From assembly GCA_024275955.1 (NCBI GenBank), contig JAJRYD010000020.1, forward strand, positions 105,459 through 169,458: DNA of 64,000 bases, read 5' to 3'. The position numbers were made by a program, and so were the translations under genes. The DNA comes from Nitrospirota bacterium (GTDB lineage Bacteria > Nitrospinota_A > UBA7883 > JACRGQ01). The notes below the pieces were generated by a model. It did no database searches. It saw only the letters and a list, made by a program, of their open reading frames with translations, and was not told where the DNA came from. Position 1 is the stretch's first letter; each line of letters begins with the position of its first letter. Below are positions 1 through 9,120 of the stretch, one piece after another.

Positions 1-679
1 GCCGGCCTTCTGGGTCAATAAAACGGGATTTGTTAAGATTGTAATATTCCGCAATTTGCTCTTCAGGAATTGACATACCTTCCTCGAACCCAGAAGCCTT
101 AATGGTAAAATACCGGACGTTTACCTCACTGTTAGCTTTGGCGTATTCCTCTTTAATCTCCTGTTCAGTGACCTGAATATTGTCTGAAATCATTTGAATC
201 ATCTTGAGCATGATAATGCTTTCTTCCATGTTCTTTTTAAAACCGGCAGGTGTCAGCCTATTGCTTTTTAAAATAGAAAAATAACGGTCTTTATCAAAAG
301 CTCCGCTGACATGAAACGCAGGGTTTGACTGTATCTCATACTGCAATTCCTCTTTTGATACTGTTATGCTCGCTTCTCTGGCGGCCTTAGCCTGAAGAAC
401 TTCAGAAACCATTTCTCTGATTACCTGCTGGCCTATGTTGAGCTGTTTAATCGTCTCGGCGGGGATTTGGTTGCCAATCTGGTTGAGTATGCTATCGTAT
501 CGCTTCATATATTCCGGTCGGGTGATAGCTTCATCGCCCACCGTTGCTACCGAAGCATAGCCGGTTTTGTCTCCCATGCCCCAAACAAGGAAAATCGTTC
601 CGACAAAAGCGGCTACCAGCCCCCAGAGTATTATTTTGACAAGTAGACCAGACGCGTTATCTCTTACAATCTGTAGCAT
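1..679 (-). CDS. ppiD: PpiD/SurA-type periplasmic folding factor, N-terminal part (cut by window edge)
   Basis: This minus-strand gene starts at ATG 677-679 and runs off the left edge, so only the first 226 residues are seen. Residues about 11-34 form one hydrophobic membrane anchor (LLVKIILWGLVAAFVGTIFL), and a SurA_N-type chaperone domain follows (VGDEAITRPEYMKRYDSILN, then helices with IREMVSEVLQAKAAREA). An anchored N-terminus with this domain is the PpiD arrangement: a chaperone tethered to the inner membrane that assists exported proteins. The rotamase (parvulin) domain would lie outside the window and cannot be checked. It follows cpoB with a 7-base gap and is probably cotranscribed with it. 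Confidence 0.75.
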   Translation of the reverse strand, partial: MLQIVRDNASGLLVKIILWGLVAAFVGTIFLVWGMGDKTGYASVATVGDEAITRPEYMKRYDSILNQIGNQIPAETIKQLNIGQQVIREMVSEVLQAKAAREASITVSKEELQYEIQSNPAFHVSGAFDKDRYFSILKSNRLTPAGFKKNMEESIIMLKMIQMISDNIQVTEQEIKEEYAKANSEVNVRYFTIKASGFEEGMSIPEEQIAEYYNLNKSRFIDPEGR

Positions 680-686
680 GACTTCC

Positions 687-1529
687 TCACTTTTTCTTTT
701 TTAATTCCAGAATCATTTCTTGAGTCATTGTAGACTCAAATGAATCTGGGTAGTTTTTATTTAATTTCTCAAGAGAAGAAAGAGCGCCTGCTTTTTCTCC
801 AATCTTTTTCTGCAATTCTGCCGCCTTGAAAAGAGCTTTTGGCGATTTGTTTGAAGATGGATACCTCTCGGCTACCAGAAGGTAACTGTTTATAGCCTCT
901 TTAGTTTTGCCCATCTTTCTGTAAGATTCTCCCGCCCAGTATTGCGAGTTGTCGCTTAGGTCGGTCTTTGGAAATCTTTTTATGTATTCCAAGAAGCCGT
1001 TAGCCGCCTTTATAAAATCGCCGCCAAGAAAATCGTTATACGCCTTTCGGTATATTTCTTCTGCCGGCACTTTGGGTGGTATCGGCTTTGAGGCTTTCTT
1101 TTTTCTGCTTTTTTTCTTTTTGGGTTTTGCTTTCAGCCTTTTTTCGACTAGCGTTCTTAGTTCACCTATTTGCAAAGATAAAGTCGCGTACGCCTCTTCC
1201 ATATCGTCGCGCAGTTGGTCAGTCTTTTTATTGCTCTTCATACTCGATGCTGAGACGGTATCTTTAATATCTCCAATCTGTTTTGAGAGCTTTTTTAGCT
1301 CGTCTATTACAGCCTGCGTAAAAAAATTATTCTCCTCCACCTTGCCGATAAGATTTTCGACAGTCGTGCCGAGTGTCTCTACTTCGCTTTTTATGTCAGC
1401 TTGGTTTTTTATCAGGGTCGCTTTATCGGAATTCTTTGGCGCGCCTTTACTAGAGACTGCGTAAATAGCTTCGGGCGAAGAGAGGGCGAAAAGAAGAAGG
1501 AGCGTGGTTGCTTTAAGTTTCAGTTTCAT
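687..1529 (-). CDS. cpoB: CpoB/YbgF, Tol-Pal-associated periplasmic TPR protein
   Basis: A 280-residue exported protein. Residues 1-24 are a Sec signal peptide (MKLKLKATTLLLLFALSSP, cleavage after IYA). Residues about 40-130 are a coiled coil, as in the YbgF trimerisation region, followed by a lysine-rich linker (KPKKKKSRKKKASK) and three TPR units (for example YNDFLGGDFIKAANGFLEYI, then YWAGESYRKMGKTKEAINSY). CpoB links the Tol-Pal envelope-constriction machine to peptidoglycan synthesis. The gene follows pal on the same strand, the usual order. Its ATG lies four bases after the U-tract of an intrinsic terminator and has no Shine-Dalgarno sequence. No later in-frame ATG would keep the signal peptide. 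Confidence 0.9.
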   Translation of the reverse strand: MKLKLKATTLLLLFALSSPEAIYAVSSKGAPKNSDKATLIKNQADIKSEVETLGTTVENLIGKVEENNFFTQAVIDELKKLSKQIGDIKDTVSASSMKSNKKTDQLRDDMEEAYATLSLQIGELRTLVEKRLKAKPKKKKSRKKKASKPIPPKVPAEEIYRKAYNDFLGGDFIKAANGFLEYIKRFPKTDLSDNSQYWAGESYRKMGKTKEAINSYLLVAERYPSSNKSPKALFKAAELQKKIGEKAGALSSLEKLNKNYPDSFESTMTQEMILELKKKK

Positions 1530-1532
1530 ACC

Positions 1533-1572
1533 AAAAAAAAATGGGGATTCACCGTAAGTAGTGAAATCCCCA
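1533..1572 (-). terminator. Intrinsic terminator between pal and cpoB
   Basis: Read on the minus strand, a GGGGATTTCAC arm pairs with GTGAATCCCC across an 8-base loop (one bulged T) and is followed by nine T residues. This is a textbook rho-independent terminator for pal. The T-run ends directly before the cpoB start codon. Confidence 0.85.
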
Positions 1573-1595
1573 AATAGTCAGCTTCTTTCAGTTTG

Positions 1596-1958
1596 CTACT
1601 TGGCGTTGACCATGAACGCCGCTCTTCGGTTCTTAGACCACGCGCTCTCATCATGCCCTGCATCTTCCGGCCTTTCCTCTCCATAGCTTATGGTGTAGAC
1701 CTGGCTTTCGTCTACGCCAAGCGAAACAAGGTAGGCTTTCGCGGCTGTTGCACGTTTTTCACCAAGGGCTAGGTTGTATTCTTCGGTTCCACGCTCGTCG
1801 CAATGGCCTTCTACCTGCACGGAAGTGCCGGGGTGGCTTTTTATCCATTCGGCATTGTTGCCGAGCGTTGATCTGGTTTCATCGCTTAAGTTGAATCTAT
1901 CAAAATCAAAGTAAACAGGGCTGAGGACTGTGGAAGGGTCGAAGTCCATATCGCGCAT
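1596..1958 (-). CDS. pal: Pal C-terminal OmpA-like domain, separated from its lipoprotein signal by an in-frame TAA
   Basis: This is the peptidoglycan-binding half of Pal. It has the YFDFDRFNL strand, the GHCDERGTEEYNLALGEKRA core and SYGEERP...SKNRRAAF, all typical of Pal rather than generic OmpA. The frame continues without a shift into the lipoprotein ORF at 1968-2156 and is separated from it only by the TAA at 1968-1970. The two pieces together make one normal-length Pal of about 185 residues. If translation restarted at an internal ATG near 1943-1958, the product would have no signal peptide and could not reach the outer membrane. The domain is fully conserved, so the stop is recent, a sequencing error, or read through. 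The gene ends in TAG. Confidence 0.85.
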   Translation of the reverse strand: MRDMDFDPSTVLSPVYFDFDRFNLSDETRSTLGNNAEWIKSHPGTSVQVEGHCDERGTEEYNLALGEKRATAAKAYLVSLGVDESQVYTISYGEERPEDAGHDESAWSKNRRAAFMVNAK

Positions 1959-1967
1959 CTCTTCGGC

Positions 1968-2156
1968 TTAGCGCATTCTTTCCAGCTCTTCTTGCTCCAT
2001 CCGGCTAAGTTCTTCCAGCTCCTGCTGGCGCAGTTCCTCGGCTGTCGGCTGAACTTCGGTTGCGGCATCTTTTCCTTTGGAGGCACAGGAGGTAAACCCG
2101 AAGGCAACAATCACTAAAAAGATAATCCCTATTGATTTTAACCGTTTCATAAACAT
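1968..2156 (-). CDS. pal: Pal N-terminal lipoprotein fragment ending at an in-frame TAA
   Basis: This ORF encodes a lipoprotein signal (MKRLKSIGIIFLVIVAFGF followed by a TSC lipobox) and an acidic Glu/Gln-rich linker ending ELERMR, then TAA. The linker continues in the same frame beyond the stop as AEEMRDMDFDP into the Pal OmpA domain, so this is the first third of one pal gene. A good Shine-Dalgarno (AGAGGGG) sits 5 bases before the ATG at 2154-2156 and 11 bases before the next ATG at 2148-2150, so either may be used. Taken alone, the fragment would be a short outer-membrane lipopeptide without peptidoglycan binding. Confidence 0.8.
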   Translation of the reverse strand: MFMKRLKSIGIIFLVIVAFGFTSCASKGKDAATEVQPTAEELRQQELEELSRMEQEELERMR

Positions 2157-2267
2157 CCATACCCCTCTTAAATTCAAGAAAAGAAAATTAAAAATAACAA
2201 AGAGATACTAGCAAACATGTATAAAACATGCAACCTTTATTGCCTACCCTGATACTCGTTTTTGCTA

Positions 2268-2273
2268 TATAAT
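2268..2273 (+). promoter_or_regulatory. aroA -10 box, six bases before the start codon
   Basis: A perfect TATAAT ends six bases before the aroA ATG at 2280, which puts the expected transcription start at or next to the A of ATG. The -35 region is weak (TTGCCT at 2240 is too far upstream). Confidence 0.55.
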
Positions 2274-2279
2274 CCCCGC

Positions 2280-3545
2280 ATGAAAATCATCTCATCAGGT
2301 TCGAAACCAAAAGGGGCCGTCCATGTCCCGCCGTCCAAATCTCACTCTATAAGAGCTCTTTTTTGGGCTACTCTTGCTGATGGACTATCGACAATTAAGG
2401 GGCGGTTAAAGTCGGATGATGTCGATTCGGCTATTCATGCGTGCAGATGCTTGGGGGCGGAGATAGAGGAAAATGGAAAGATACTTACAGTCAACGGTAC
2501 AGGTGGAGATATTACAGCTACCGAAAATATAATAGACGTCGGAAACAGCGGTACCACAGCCCGCTTCGTAACCTCTCTCGCATCGCTTTCCAGAAAGCCT
2601 GTCACGATTACCGGCGACGAGTCTACCTGCAGACGTCCTATGGGGGCTTTGTTTAAGTCGTTGAGAGATTTGGGTGTATCTATAGAAAAGTCGACAGACG
2701 GCAAGTTTTTACCTGCTACGGTGCGAGGACCTATTCGCGGCGGGGTTACAGCAGTAGATGGAACATCTTCCCAGTTTCTTTCATCGCTCCTTGTACATTC
2801 TCCTTTTAGCGATAAAGCTGTTACCTTGAGGCTGAAATCTTTAAACGAAAAACCGTATGTAGATATGACCCTAAACTGGATGAGCCGGCTTGGCATAGAG
2901 TTTGAGCATAATGGCTATGCCGAGTTCCGAATACCGCCCAGACAGTCTGTCAAAAGCTTTGATGCCGAAATCCCTTCCGACTTTTCTTCGGCCACCTTTT
3001 TCCTCTCTCTTGCCGCTATAGAAGGAACAGAGCTGGAGCTTTTGGGGCTTGATATGGAAGACTCGCAAGGTGACAAGAAAGTAATTGATTTTCTTATTGA
3101 TATGGGGGCAGATATCAACTGCGGAGAGAGTATCAAGGTAAAAGGGCGAAAGCTTAAAGGGAGGGTGCTTGATCTAAACAGCACCCCCGACGCACTCCCA
3201 GCGATGGCTGTGGTCGCCTGTCTGGCAGAAGGAACTACCGAGCTGATTAACGTTCCTCAGGCAAGGATAAAAGAGACAGACAGAATAGCTGTGATGACTC
3301 AAGAGCTTAGAAAAATGGGCGCAGATATTAAAGAGAGAGAAGATGGCCTTGTTATACAAGGAGGAAGGTTAAACGGTGCAAAAGTTGAAGGACACTTTGA
3401 CCATAGAGTGGTAATGAGTCTTTCTATTGCAGGCTTTGCGGCTGAAGGGAAGACGGAAATCTCTACGGCTGAAGCTATAAATATTACATTTCCAAACTTT
3501 GTAGAGCTGATGCAGGAATGCGGCGCAAATATCAAAATGGAGTAG
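2280..3545 (+). CDS. aroA: 3-phosphoshikimate 1-carboxyvinyltransferase (EPSP synthase)
   Basis: Joins shikimate-3-phosphate and phosphoenolpyruvate in the sixth step of the shikimate pathway to aromatic amino acids; cytoplasmic. The 421-residue protein has all the family marks: PPSKSHSIRAL near the N-terminus, GNSGTTARF, PDALPAMAVVA, RIKETDRIA and DHRVVMSLSIAG. The start is the ATG of MKIISSG. An in-frame TTG 18 bases upstream lies inside the -10 region, so it is not credible as a start. With no room for a leader, the mRNA is probably leaderless. It is divergent from pal and overlaps the 5' end of ogt by 28 bases, suggesting translational coupling. Confidence 0.95.
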   Translation: MKIISSGSKPKGAVHVPPSKSHSIRALFWATLADGLSTIKGRLKSDDVDSAIHACRCLGAEIEENGKILTVNGTGGDITATENIIDVGNSGTTARFVTSLASLSRKPVTITGDESTCRRPMGALFKSLRDLGVSIEKSTDGKFLPATVRGPIRGGVTAVDGTSSQFLSSLLVHSPFSDKAVTLRLKSLNEKPYVDMTLNWMSRLGIEFEHNGYAEFRIPPRQSVKSFDAEIPSDFSSATFFLSLAAIEGTELELLGLDMEDSQGDKKVIDFLIDMGADINCGESIKVKGRKLKGRVLDLNSTPDALPAMAVVACLAEGTTELINVPQARIKETDRIAVMTQELRKMGADIKEREDGLVIQGGRLNGAKVEGHFDHRVVMSLSIAGFAAEGKTEISTAEAINITFPNFVELMQECGANIKME

Positions 3546-4042
3546 GGGAGCTTTTCTCTACCAACTTTAAAACCTCGCTAGGCTACTGCTCTGCCGTCTT
3601 CGACCAAAAGGGAAAACTTGTGCGGTTCTCCCTTCCAGCCTCGAAAGAAACTTCAAAAGTTTATATAAAGAATTTTCAGCAAAAACATGTCAAACTATTT
3701 GAAAATAAAGTAAAAAAATATTTTAAGAAAGACAAGATAGATTTTAGTGATGTCAGAATATCGCTTGAGGTGGAGACTGTTTTTAGGAAAAGAGTTTATA
3801 CCGCCTTGCGGAAAGTAAAGAGCGGTAGCTGGGTAACGTATGGCGAGCTAGCTAGTATGGCTGGTTTTCCATCTGCCGCCAGAGCTGTCGGCACTGCGGT
3901 TGCCAGAAATCCAATCCCTCTTATCATCCCATGCCACAGAGTTTTGCCGGCATCTGGGCAAATCGGCAGGTTCAGTGCTGATGGCGGAATAGCTATGAAA
4001 TGTAAAATGCTTGAGATTGAAGGAGTTAAAGTAAAAGAGTAG
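3518..4042 (+). CDS. ogt: Methylated-DNA--[protein]-cysteine S-methyltransferase
   Basis: Removes the methyl group from O6-methylguanine in DNA onto its own cysteine, a single-use repair reaction. The active-site motif IPCHRVLP is present near residue 140, preceded by VGTAVARNPIP and the helix-turn-helix segment VTYGELASMAGFPSAARAVG. At 174 residues it matches the Ogt/AGT size. The only ATG that keeps the N-terminal domain (FKTSLGYCSAVFD) overlaps the end of aroA by 28 bases. The two genes probably share a transcript. Confidence 0.92.
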   Translation: MRRKYQNGVGELFSTNFKTSLGYCSAVFDQKGKLVRFSLPASKETSKVYIKNFQQKHVKLFENKVKKYFKKDKIDFSDVRISLEVETVFRKRVYTALRKVKSGSWVTYGELASMAGFPSAARAVGTAVARNPIPLIIPCHRVLPASGQIGRFSADGGIAMKCKMLEIEGVKVKE

Positions 4043-4056
4043 CGGGGGAGGGTGCC

Positions 4057-4812
4057 TTAGCTATCAAACTTCCAGCTTTTGAGCTTTTCCATGAACTTTT
4101 GGTCGGTAAGGTCATAGCGTATAGGGGTTATGGTGGTATACCCTTCTTCGACCGCTCTTATATCTGTTTGCGGGTCTGGGTCTGCTAAATCCATTTCGCC
4201 GCCTTGCCAGTAGTATTGAAGGCCTCGCATATCGTGCCGTTTTTCAAATTTTACCTGAAATTTCCTGTCAGAGTGCCTACATACCTTTACCCCCTTATGC
4301 TCTATGCTCGGCTCTGGAAAATTTACATTAAGGAGAGTTCCATCCGGCAAACCTTTTTCAGCCGTTTCTTTGATAATCGGCAATGCCAGCCTGACAGCTC
4401 GTGAAAAATCGTGGTCAATAAAACTATTCATAGAGAGTGCAACAGACGGTATCCCAAGAATAGTTCCTTCGGTAGCGGCAGAAACAGTGCCAGAGTAGAT
4501 AATATTCGCGGCGTAATTACCGCCATGATTTATGCCGGAAACAACTATATCCGGCTTTCTTTCCATAAGCGCCAGCACCGCTATTTTTACGCAGTCGGCA
4601 GGCGTGCCGTCTACCGCATATCCAAAACGGTCGCCGTTCTCGAATACTTCCCTAACTCTTAGAGGGTCGGCGATGGTTATGGCATGTCCCACAGCACTTT
4701 GCTCGCTCTCCGGTGCAGTAACAAAAACCTCTCCAAGATTTTTAAGCCCACTGTAGGCCGCTTTCAGCCCGGGGGCGTTGATCCCGTCATCGTTAGAGAG
4801 AAGTATGAGCAT
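4057..4812 (-). CDS. surE: 5'/3'-nucleotidase SurE
   Basis: A metal-dependent phosphatase acting on nucleoside monophosphates and possibly short polyphosphate; cytoplasmic, linked to stress survival. Metal-site motifs are visible: LLSNDDGINAPG at the N-terminus, SGINHGGNYA and YSGTVSAATEG. The length of 251 residues from MLILLSNDDG is normal for the family. I chose the ATG at 4810-4812 rather than the upstream one because the SurE fold begins directly at this methionine. It is convergent with ogt, with a 14-base gap, and transcribed away from the mla genes. Confidence 0.94.
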   Translation of the reverse strand: MLILLSNDDGINAPGLKAAYSGLKNLGEVFVTAPESEQSAVGHAITIADPLRVREVFENGDRFGYAVDGTPADCVKIAVLALMERKPDIVVSGINHGGNYAANIIYSGTVSAATEGTILGIPSVALSMNSFIDHDFSRAVRLALPIIKETAEKGLPDGTLLNVNFPEPSIEHKGVKVCRHSDRKFQVKFEKRHDMRGLQYYWQGGEMDLADPDPQTDIRAVEEGYTTITPIRYDLTDQKFMEKLKSWKFDS

Positions 4813-4992
4813 TAAGAACTTGTACCACATTTTGTTTGCCAGCCATACCTGTACCGCAGTATCCCTTAACTACCGTATCTTCCACCGCACACTCTTGCGC
4901 TATCACCCCAAAATGGAAGGTGTGTGGTCTAATCTATTGTTTTTTATGTTAGCATGGGTAGAATTTATAACTACTAAACAGAGGAATACCGA

Positions 4993-5811
4993 TTGGACTC
5001 TGGAACGGAAAACCTGAACACTGTATCGTCGCCTAAATGGCTAGAGCCGATTGCCCGCCTCGGCTCTTTTAGCAGGCAGTTCGTAGCCGATATCGGGCAT
5101 GTCGGTATATTTACGAAAGATACCATAGTCTGGATGTTTCGCCCCCCTTACAAAATCAACGCGGCGATAGAGCAGATGGTAGAAGTCGGCGTGATGTCTT
5201 TCCCAGTCGTCGCGTTCACCGCTATATTCAGCGGTATGGTTATCGCCCTGCAGACATACAACGGCTTTGTCCGTTTTGGTGCCGAGAGCATGGTCGGAAC
5301 AGTTGTCGCCCTCACACTCACCAGAGAGCTTGGGCCTGTGCTTACCGGCCTTATCGTTGCCGGTCGGGCAGGCTCTGCCATGACAGCATCGCTTGGCACT
5401 ATGCGGGTAACCGAGCAGATTGACGCCCTCTACACACTAGCGGCAAACCCGATAAAGTATCTCGTTGTTCCAAGAGTTATCGCCGGGGTAATAATGTTGC
5501 CGGTGCTGGCTATCATCTCCGACATCATCGGCATCTACGGCGGATATGTCGTTGCTGTCTTAATGCTCGATTCCAACCCCGTTACCTACATGGAACGCTC
5601 ATTTAACATAATGGAAAATGTAGACCTGTTTTCTGGCCTCGCGAAAGCGGCGGTATTCGGTTTTATTATTTCGATAATCGGATGCTATTTTGGGTTCTTT
5701 ACCGAAGGCGGGGCCGAAGGGGTCGGCAAGGCTACCACACGCTCTGTCGTTGTCGCGTTTCTTTTAATATTCGTCACCAACTACATTATGACCGCGGTCT
5801 TTTTTAGATAA
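4993..5811 (+). CDS. mlaE: MlaE-type ABC transporter permease
   Basis: The inner-membrane permease of the Mla phospholipid-transport complex that maintains outer-membrane lipid asymmetry. This 272-residue protein has five to six predicted membrane helices and the family signature ELGPVLTGLIVAGRAGSA in the middle. The start codon is TTG, chosen because an AGAGGA ribosome site lies 8 bases upstream and no nearby ATG keeps the N-terminus. It begins the mlaE-mlaF-mlaD operon, with mlaF 7 bases downstream. The substrate-binding mlaC and lipoprotein mlaA are not in the window. Confidence 0.92.
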   Translation: MDSGTENLNTVSSPKWLEPIARLGSFSRQFVADIGHVGIFTKDTIVWMFRPPYKINAAIEQMVEVGVMSFPVVAFTAIFSGMVIALQTYNGFVRFGAESMVGTVVALTLTRELGPVLTGLIVAGRAGSAMTASLGTMRVTEQIDALYTLAANPIKYLVVPRVIAGVIMLPVLAIISDIIGIYGGYVVAVLMLDSNPVTYMERSFNIMENVDLFSGLAKAAVFGFIISIIGCYFGFFTEGGAEGVGKATTRSVVVAFLLIFVTNYIMTAVFFR

Positions 5812-5818
5812 CAAACGA

Positions 5819-6592
5819 ATGATTTTTATAGAAAACCTTTACAAAGCATTTGGAGATAAAAAAGTTCTTCAAGGTGCCAACCTGCATTGCCCACGCGGCG
5901 AAAGCACTGTTATCATCGGCGGTTCGGGAACCGGCAAGTCGGTACTTATAAAACATATCATAGGGCTTTTAGAGCCAGACTCGGGCCGCGCTGTTGTAGA
6001 CGGCAAAGTAGTTTCCGAGCTAAACGAACACGACCTTAACGAACTGCGCAAAAAATTCGGCATGCTTTTCCAAGGCGCGGCTCTGTTCGATTCGCTTACC
6101 GTAGGAGAGAACGTAGGTTTCGCACTCACGGAGCAAAGCGTAATGCCAAGACCAAAAATTAAGGACAGGGTTTTGGAATGTCTAGACATGGTCGGCATGC
6201 CGGACATTTACGACTTGATGCCGGATGAGCTTTCAGGCGGAATGAGAAAACGGGTAGGGCTTGCAAGGGCTATAGCGATGAAACCGGAAATAATACTGTT
6301 CGACGAGCCGACTACTGGCCTAGACCCTGTTATGGCAGATGTCATTAACGACCTGATAATAAAAACTACAAAAGCACTAAAAGTAACTTCTGTTACAATC
6401 ACGCACGATATGGTTAGCGCAAATAGAATTGCAGATAAGATTGCGATGCTCTACAAAGGGAAAATTATCGCTTATGGAACGCCGGACGAAGTAATGTTTC
6501 ACCAAACTGATCCGGTGGTAAAGAAGTTCGTGGAGATAGGGCGGATAATTCGGCAAACGGAAGCTGTGCAGGGAAGAGGTAATAACATATGA
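5819..6592 (+). CDS. mlaF: MlaF-type ABC transporter ATP-binding protein
   Basis: The cytoplasmic ATPase that powers the MlaE permease. All ABC motifs are intact: Walker A GGSGTGKS, signature LSGGMRKRVGLARA, Walker B IILFDEPTTGLDP, and the switch histidine in TITHDM. Its 257 residues include the C-terminal extension typical of MlaF. The stop overlaps the mlaD start (ATGA), so the two are translationally coupled. Confidence 0.94.
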   Translation: MIFIENLYKAFGDKKVLQGANLHCPRGESTVIIGGSGTGKSVLIKHIIGLLEPDSGRAVVDGKVVSELNEHDLNELRKKFGMLFQGAALFDSLTVGENVGFALTEQSVMPRPKIKDRVLECLDMVGMPDIYDLMPDELSGGMRKRVGLARAIAMKPEIILFDEPTTGLDPVMADVINDLIIKTTKALKVTSVTITHDMVSANRIADKIAMLYKGKIIAYGTPDEVMFHQTDPVVKKFVEIGRIIRQTEAVQGRGNNI

Positions 6593-8007
6593 AAAATCTT
6601 GGCAACGACATCAAGGTCGGCCTCTTTATCATTCTTGGCTTTGCCGTCCTTTTGTTTATGTCGTTTAAGATGGGAAGCCTTACAATCGGCAACGGTAACG
6701 GCCAGAACTATATTTACATTTACTTCAATTCAATATCCGGCCTTAACGAAAAGGCGAAGGTAAGGATGCAGGGAGTTACCATAGGAGAGATATTTAGTAT
6801 TACTCTTGAAGACCGCAAGGTCAAAATAACGGCAAGCCTTAATGGCGACTTTCAGATACCGCGCGACTCAGTGGCGACCATTCAGACATCTGGTCTGCTT
6901 GGAGATAGATATATAAATATCCAGCCGGGAATCAAAGACGAATTTCTTGGCAATAAAGAGACTATAGAGTTTAGCGAAGACCCTGTAAGCATCGACCAGA
7001 TACTAGCAAAACTTTCCGGCGCTATAGATGATGTTAGAAAATTTGCGGATGGTCTCAACGGTTTCTTTGAAGAAAGTAGCGGAGAAGGTGGAAGCATATC
7101 TTCCATTATGAGCAATGTGGGTGAAGCCTCTGAACTGCTCAAACTAATGCTTGCGGAAAACAGGGTCGCACTAAGGGAGGGAATAGGCAACATCCGCGAT
7201 TTTTCCGCCAAGCTCGACGCTGTAATAGGCGAAAACAAAAAGAACATAAAAGAGGGCCTCGAAAATATTAAGAATGTTACCGGCAATCTGGATGGCGTGA
7301 TAGTCGAAAATAGGGAAAACTTCAAGAAGACAATGGAGAACCTTAGAACAGGTTCCGACAAGCTTGATGAAATAATGAAAAGCATGCAGCAGGTTACAGG
7401 GAAAATAGAGCGTGGCGAGGGAACGATAGGCAGGCTCGTGCAGGACGAGGAGATTTACGAAAATATAAACGAAACTCTAAGCGGCGCTCAAGGAATGCTT
7501 GGAAAGATAGACAATATTAAAATCGGTTTAGGGATAAGGGCCGAAAGACTTTCTAAGCAGGAAAAGACCAAGTCCTACTTCTCATTGCGGATAAAACCGC
7601 GAGAGGATAAATATTACATGTTTGAAATTACGGAGGACGCGAGAAGGCACGATTTAAAAGTCCGCAATACGGTTAACTCTCTCCTTTATACGATGCTTGT
7701 AAATAAAAGGTTTGGCGATGTGGGGCTGGAAGCCGGCCTAATGGAATCGAGCGGCGGTGTGGGGCTCGATTTCTATGCGTTTAGAGATTCGCTTCGCTTC
7801 TCTGCCGATCTGTTCAACCTGAGCGGGTACGATAATAACTCCCCCAACCCACAGCTTAAAGTTACCGGCAGGTATTACATTCAAAAATATGTTTACCTAT
7901 ATATGGGCGGTGACGAACTTCTTAACGATTACTACAAGACATTCTTCGGCGGTCTTGGAGTTATGGTTGATGAAGATGACCTAAAGTTTTTCTTCAGCCT
8001 TTTATAG
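6589..8007 (+). CDS. mlaD: MCE/MlaD-family lipid-transport protein with a long C-terminal extension
   Basis: The periplasmic, membrane-anchored lipid-binding subunit of the Mla transporter. Residues about 8-25 form the single anchor helix. Residues about 40-118 form the MCE domain (SGLNEKAKVRMQGVTIGEI, then VATIQTSGLLGDRYINI). A long helical region rich in ENKKNIKEGLENIKNVTGN-type repeats spans about 130-300, and a beta-rich tail follows. At 472 residues it is much longer than E. coli MlaD (about 180). It looks like the needle-type MCE proteins that bridge the periplasm, with a tail that could contact the outer membrane; that last point is inference. It overlaps mlaF by 4 bases. Confidence 0.88.
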   Translation: MKNLGNDIKVGLFIILGFAVLLFMSFKMGSLTIGNGNGQNYIYIYFNSISGLNEKAKVRMQGVTIGEIFSITLEDRKVKITASLNGDFQIPRDSVATIQTSGLLGDRYINIQPGIKDEFLGNKETIEFSEDPVSIDQILAKLSGAIDDVRKFADGLNGFFEESSGEGGSISSIMSNVGEASELLKLMLAENRVALREGIGNIRDFSAKLDAVIGENKKNIKEGLENIKNVTGNLDGVIVENRENFKKTMENLRTGSDKLDEIMKSMQQVTGKIERGEGTIGRLVQDEEIYENINETLSGAQGMLGKIDNIKIGLGIRAERLSKQEKTKSYFSLRIKPREDKYYMFEITEDARRHDLKVRNTVNSLLYTMLVNKRFGDVGLEAGLMESSGGVGLDFYAFRDSLRFSADLFNLSGYDNNSPNPQLKVTGRYYIQKYVYLYMGGDELLNDYYKTFFGGLGVMVDEDDLKFFFSLL

Positions 8008-8022
8008 CTGTCTTGCGTGTAA

Positions 8023-9120
<1,098 letters not shown>

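Noticed and set aside
1968..1970. Genome-wide reassignment of TAA to a sense codon
   Set aside because: TAA clearly ends surE, mlaE, tgt, ribD, the receiver-TPR gene and others at natural C-termini.
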